From Morchella semilibera (lineage: Eukaryota > Ascomycota > Pezizomycetes > Pezizales > Morchellaceae): DNA of 64,000 bases. This document shows, in pieces, positions 60,716 to 64,000 of the stretch. The notes beneath the pieces are model-generated. The model did no database searches, was not told where the DNA came from, and saw nothing but the letters and a program-made list of their open reading frames with translations. A program made the translations under genes and the position numbers. Each line of letters begins with the position of its first letter. The stretch's first letter is position 1. The stretch spans positions 1,422,668 through 1,486,667 of the forward strand of contig WBVU01000011.1 in the NCBI GenBank assembly GCA_009192285.1. The letters run 5' to 3'.

Positions 60716-60970
60716 CGGTGAATTATTTGACCACGGCAACCTTCTGCAGATGCATGTTCTCTACTTTATGTATGTGACCAAGACCAGCAAAAGCTTGGGT
60801 GGCCGGGTAACGAGGTAGCGTGACCGGCCCCCTCCAACATTACTCCCTGACTCTCCCGACTCCCGAGGCGCTGGAGATAGATAAAAAAACCCATCTTCGC
60901 ATCAGACCACAACTGCAGCTTGTAGTAATCACCTACGTTACATTCCTCCCGATCTCCGCTCCTCTCCATC
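60716..60970. promoter_or_regulatory. Short divergent promoter, DUF3245 gene (-) and LSC2 (+)
   Basis: Only 255 bp lie between the two start codons, so both genes must share this region or have overlapping leaders. No TATA box was seen in it. Confidence 0.5.
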
Positions 60971-62834
60971 ATGTTCAGGCTTGCCAGAAGTAGGCCCGTT
61001 TTGGCAGCTTTCAACGCTGTTAAGGTATGTTTCACGTTTCGTTTATTTCCCTATTATAGCCGGGAATCCTCAATTTTTTGTTTGTTTGATATTGAAATTC
61101 ATCATGCTAATTTTAGTAGAATTCTCCAATCAAGGGCAATCTTTTACAGTCCCAGAAGCGAAACCTATCAATCCACGAATATCTCTCGGCCAACCTTTTG
61201 AAATCCGTGAGTGAGCTCCACAAATGGCCATATAATATATGATATTATATATTACTATATAATAAATATATATGTATATATTGGGCTACCATCGTGCTGA
61301 TGGGCAGTGTTTAATTGCGTTGTTCGTTTTTTGCGAGAAATAGTATGGTATTGGAGTGCCTAAAGGTGCATATGCGAAAAATGCCGAAGAGGCAGAGGCA
61401 GTTGCAAGGGAGATCGGTTCGTGAGCAACTTTCTCGGGTGCGAAAACAGACTGGGATTACTGATGTTAAAATACAGGAGGCGATGATATGGTTATCAAAG
61501 CACAGGTTCTCGCTGGCGGACGTGGAAAAGGAACTTTCAGTAACGGGCTCAAGGGCGGTGTGCGTGTGATATACTCGTATGTTATCCAATATTTTGATTT
61601 CCATACTTTAAGATTTATGTATTAATTATTTTTAGACCAACAGAGGCCAAGATGTTCGCTGAGCAGATGATCGGTCAAAACCTCATCACTAAGCAGACTG
61701 GTGCCGCTGGAAAGCTTTGCACGGGTGTCTACATTTGTGAGCGTAAATTCGCTCGTCGCGAGTTCTACCTTGCAATCCTGATGGACCGTGCTACTCAGGG
61801 GCCAATCATTGTTTCCTCCTCTCAGGGAGGTATGGACATTGAGGGTGTTGCTAAGGAGAACCCCGAGGCTATCATTACCACCCCTGTTGACATCCATAAG
61901 GGTGTTACCGATGCCGTGGCTACTAAAATTGCTACTGATCTGGGATTCTCCGAGCAGTGCATTGAGGAGGCGGCCGATACCATCAAGAAGCTTTACAAGG
62001 TCTTTGTTGAAAAGGATGCTACCCAGATTGAGATTAACCCATTGAGTGAGACCAGTGATCACAAGGTCATGGCTATGGACGCAAAGTTGGGTTTTGATGA
62101 CAACGCCGAGTTTAGGCAAGAGGAGATCTTTTCTTGGAGGGATAAGTCCCAGGAGGACCCTGATGAAGTCAAGGCTGCTGAGTATGTAATTTCCTTAAGC
62201 ACAAGTTCTGCTATTCTAATTTACTGACCTGAACAATAGTCACGGCTTGAACTTCATCAAGCTTGATGGTGATATTGGATGTTTGGTCAATGGTGCTGGT
62301 CTTGCTATGGCCACCATGGATATCATAAAGTTGAACGGTGGCCAGCCCGCCAACTTCTTGGATTGCGGTGGTGGAGCTACCGCTCAGGCTATTGAGCAGG
62401 CTTTCAAGCTCATCACTAGCGACCCTAAGGTCACTGCTATCTTTGTCAATATCTTTGGTGGTATTGTACGATGTGACGCTATTGCCCAGGGCTTGATCGC
62501 CACTGTATCAAACATGAACCTTAGGATCCCAATTGTTGCTCGTCTCCAGGGCACTAACATGCAGGAGGCTCAAAGATTGGTAATATTTCAGTCACCTCCG
62601 GAGAATCTGATTAGGACCTGTGGCTGATTCGGGGGTATTCTAGATTAACGATTCTGGGTTGAAGATTTTCTCATTTGAGGACCTGCAGGATGCTGCTGAG
62701 AAGGCAGTGCAGTTCTCAAAGGTCGTTAAGATGGGTAAGCCCCAATTTATATAACCAAGACCAGCTGTATAGTGTTCTAACCAAGCCCAGCGCGTGATAT
62801 CGATGTTGGTGTTGAATTCACTCTTGGGATCTAG
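60971..62834 (+). CDS. LSC2: Succinyl-CoA ligase beta subunit, mitochondrial
   Basis: TCA-cycle enzyme of the mitochondrial matrix: succinyl-CoA + Pi + NDP gives succinate + CoA + NTP, as a dimer with the alpha subunit. Eight exons (60971-61024, 61120-61206, 61344-61416, 61477-61576, 61636-62181, 62240-62579, 62644-62734, 62791-62834) give 1335 nt, 444 aa, the usual length. The N-terminus [18 protein letters not shown] is a mitochondrial presequence; the mature part starts near [19 protein letters not shown]-grasp features: [75 protein letters not shown]. The C-terminus VGVEFTLGI is intact. Exon 2 uses the second of two adjacent TAGs as acceptor because the first would put TAG in frame. Nucleotide specificity (ADP or GDP) cannot be read from the sequence. 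Confidence 0.95.
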
Positions 62835-64000
62835 TTATAAATATGGTATGTATTTAGTGCTATGTGCTGGATGCTCTGATTAGAGAAACTTTGATTGTTA
62901 TTGATTCTAGTTGTTGGCATTCTTTGTACAGCTTACTGGGTTTTCCTTTTCTATCTGTCTTTCGTATTTTTTATTCCCAATTTTCCTCTCTAACAAACAG
63001 TCCACGCTACGATAGCCCCATTAATAGCCCATATACGTGCCATAGCCTACATACGTGCCCTCAGGTTTGCTTCATAGTGAAGCAGAAGCGCGAATAGATT
63101 CCTACATCTAGTAAAGGCACATGAATTTCAGTGCGGCCTTGGTATAGCCCTGTAAATAATAACGCCAAGACCTGAGAAGTATTTGGCTGAGCGAGCGTGA
63201 TAAGATAGGATACAATAAGTCCTCATACCCGAAACCATTGGCAGTAGAAAAAATTGCTCATACCAAACAGCACCTCTTTCGTTTTGCAGATCTTACTTTC
63301 CGCGGAAACATTCCCATCGCGAGTTGTTTCCGGACCCATAAGACTTGATGGGGTATAACACCCAACACCAAAAAAAAAAAAAAAAGGGATCCGGATTCCG
63401 TCGATGTGCTAGATGGTATCAGGAAATCACTCCAAAGGTACAACAATCAGGCCGCTCGGATAGCGCAGCTACATGTAGTTTTATGAATTTTGCTAAAGCC
63501 TATCCCATTAAGCCTACATGCACCTACTTACAAATCCACTAAGATGGACCCCGCTGGGTTTTGATCCTCTGTTTTTCTTTTTCGTCCCTCCAACGGTCAC
63601 AACCGCGGGCCCCCATACCATCTTAGGAAAAGCTTTTCTGCACTTCACCCCACCAAAGAGCCTCACGCTCTCATGTATGATACCTATGAACCCACAAAGT
63701 TAGATGAGGGGAAACCGCCTGCACCAAGAGAGACAAGAAGTATATTTGAAATGCCAACAGAACTTGTGAGGTTATCCTCGTCATGTTTTTGACTCCCCAA
63801 ATGATTGCTAATCGAATCTACGGAATTTAGGAAGAGCTTGTAGGATTTTTGGGATCTCCGCGACCGGAAATCAGACAAATAGGTATGGACGGGATGCCGC
63901 TTCATTCTTACAAAACAAAAGACTTATAAAACTACTCTTTGAAGCACTCGAGAACTTGGTTGGATACAGCAAAGGCCCGCAATCTGCAATTTTCAAGCCG
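62835..64000. other. Intergenic to window end, no gene supported
   Basis: 3' flank of LSC2 followed by sequence with short unrelated open frames on both strands, a 16-base A run at 63369-63384, and TACATGTA at 63470. No gene recognised. Confidence 0.5.

Noticed and set aside
1-64000. tRNA, rRNA and CRISPR
   Set aside because: I looked for tRNA B-box words such as GGTTCGAATCC and for regularly spaced direct repeats and found no convincing tRNA fold, rRNA segment or CRISPR array. Very weak or intron-containing tRNAs could be missed.

Overview
The window is nuclear DNA of a filamentous ascomycete (Pezizomycotina). The genes are eukaryotic with short GT-AG introns of roughly 35-230 bp and CTAAC/CTAAT-type branch sites. 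The gene set is typical of such fungi: a Rho3 GTPase, a Pyp1-type tyrosine phosphatase with an N-terminal rhodanese domain, an Sfl1-type heat-shock-factor regulator, a fungal-form EMC10 and a DUF3245 protein. I cannot name the species. Gene density is low (about one per 4 kb) and the gaps are large, AT-moderate and rich in homopolymers.

Layout. (1) 64-1066 RHO3 (+). (2) 1067-9880 is mostly intergenic, with three short inverted-repeat elements and one small zinc-ribbon ORF (5789-5968, -). (3) 9881-10683 CSL4 exosome subunit (+). (4) 12100-14852 PTP/rhodanese phosphatase (-), whose frame is broken at a 14-base G run. (5) 14853-25643 is a gene-poor desert with one unrecognised short coding exon (20821-21018, -). 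(6) 25644-27774 flavin monooxygenase (+). (7) 27775-40935 is mostly intergenic, with a proline/threonine-rich hypothetical gene (30943-31650, -), a 58-base C tract and two adjacent transposon-like elements (36571-37626). (8) 40936-62834 is gene-rich: EMC10 (-), an acidic unknown protein (-), alkyltransferase-like Atl1 (-) divergent from BUD13 (+), an RPA70N-like OB-fold gene (+), a Derlin (-), an unknown conserved-looking gene (-), an SFL1-like HSF regulator (+), and a DUF3245 gene (-) divergent from the succinyl-CoA ligase beta gene (+). (9) 62835-64000 holds nothing recognisable.

Functionally this is a collinear run of housekeeping genes: cell polarity (Rho3), RNA decay (Csl4), RNA splicing (Bud13), ER protein quality control and insertion (Derlin, EMC10), DNA damage tolerance (Atl1), the TCA cycle (Lsc2) and signalling or transcription (PTP, Sfl1). 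It is not an operon or a biosynthetic cluster. All exon models were built by reading splice sites by eye. For each full model the summed exon length is a multiple of three, except the phosphatase, which needs a one-base correction.

The most striking unexplained signal is the 8-bp palindrome TACATGTA. I counted at least 37 copies by eye, all outside exons, where about one is expected. Other notable items are a family of repeated ends sharing CGAGTGATA, 13-nt and 16-nt micro-exons, a homopolymer frameshift in the phosphatase, and a two-OB-fold RPA1-like gene.
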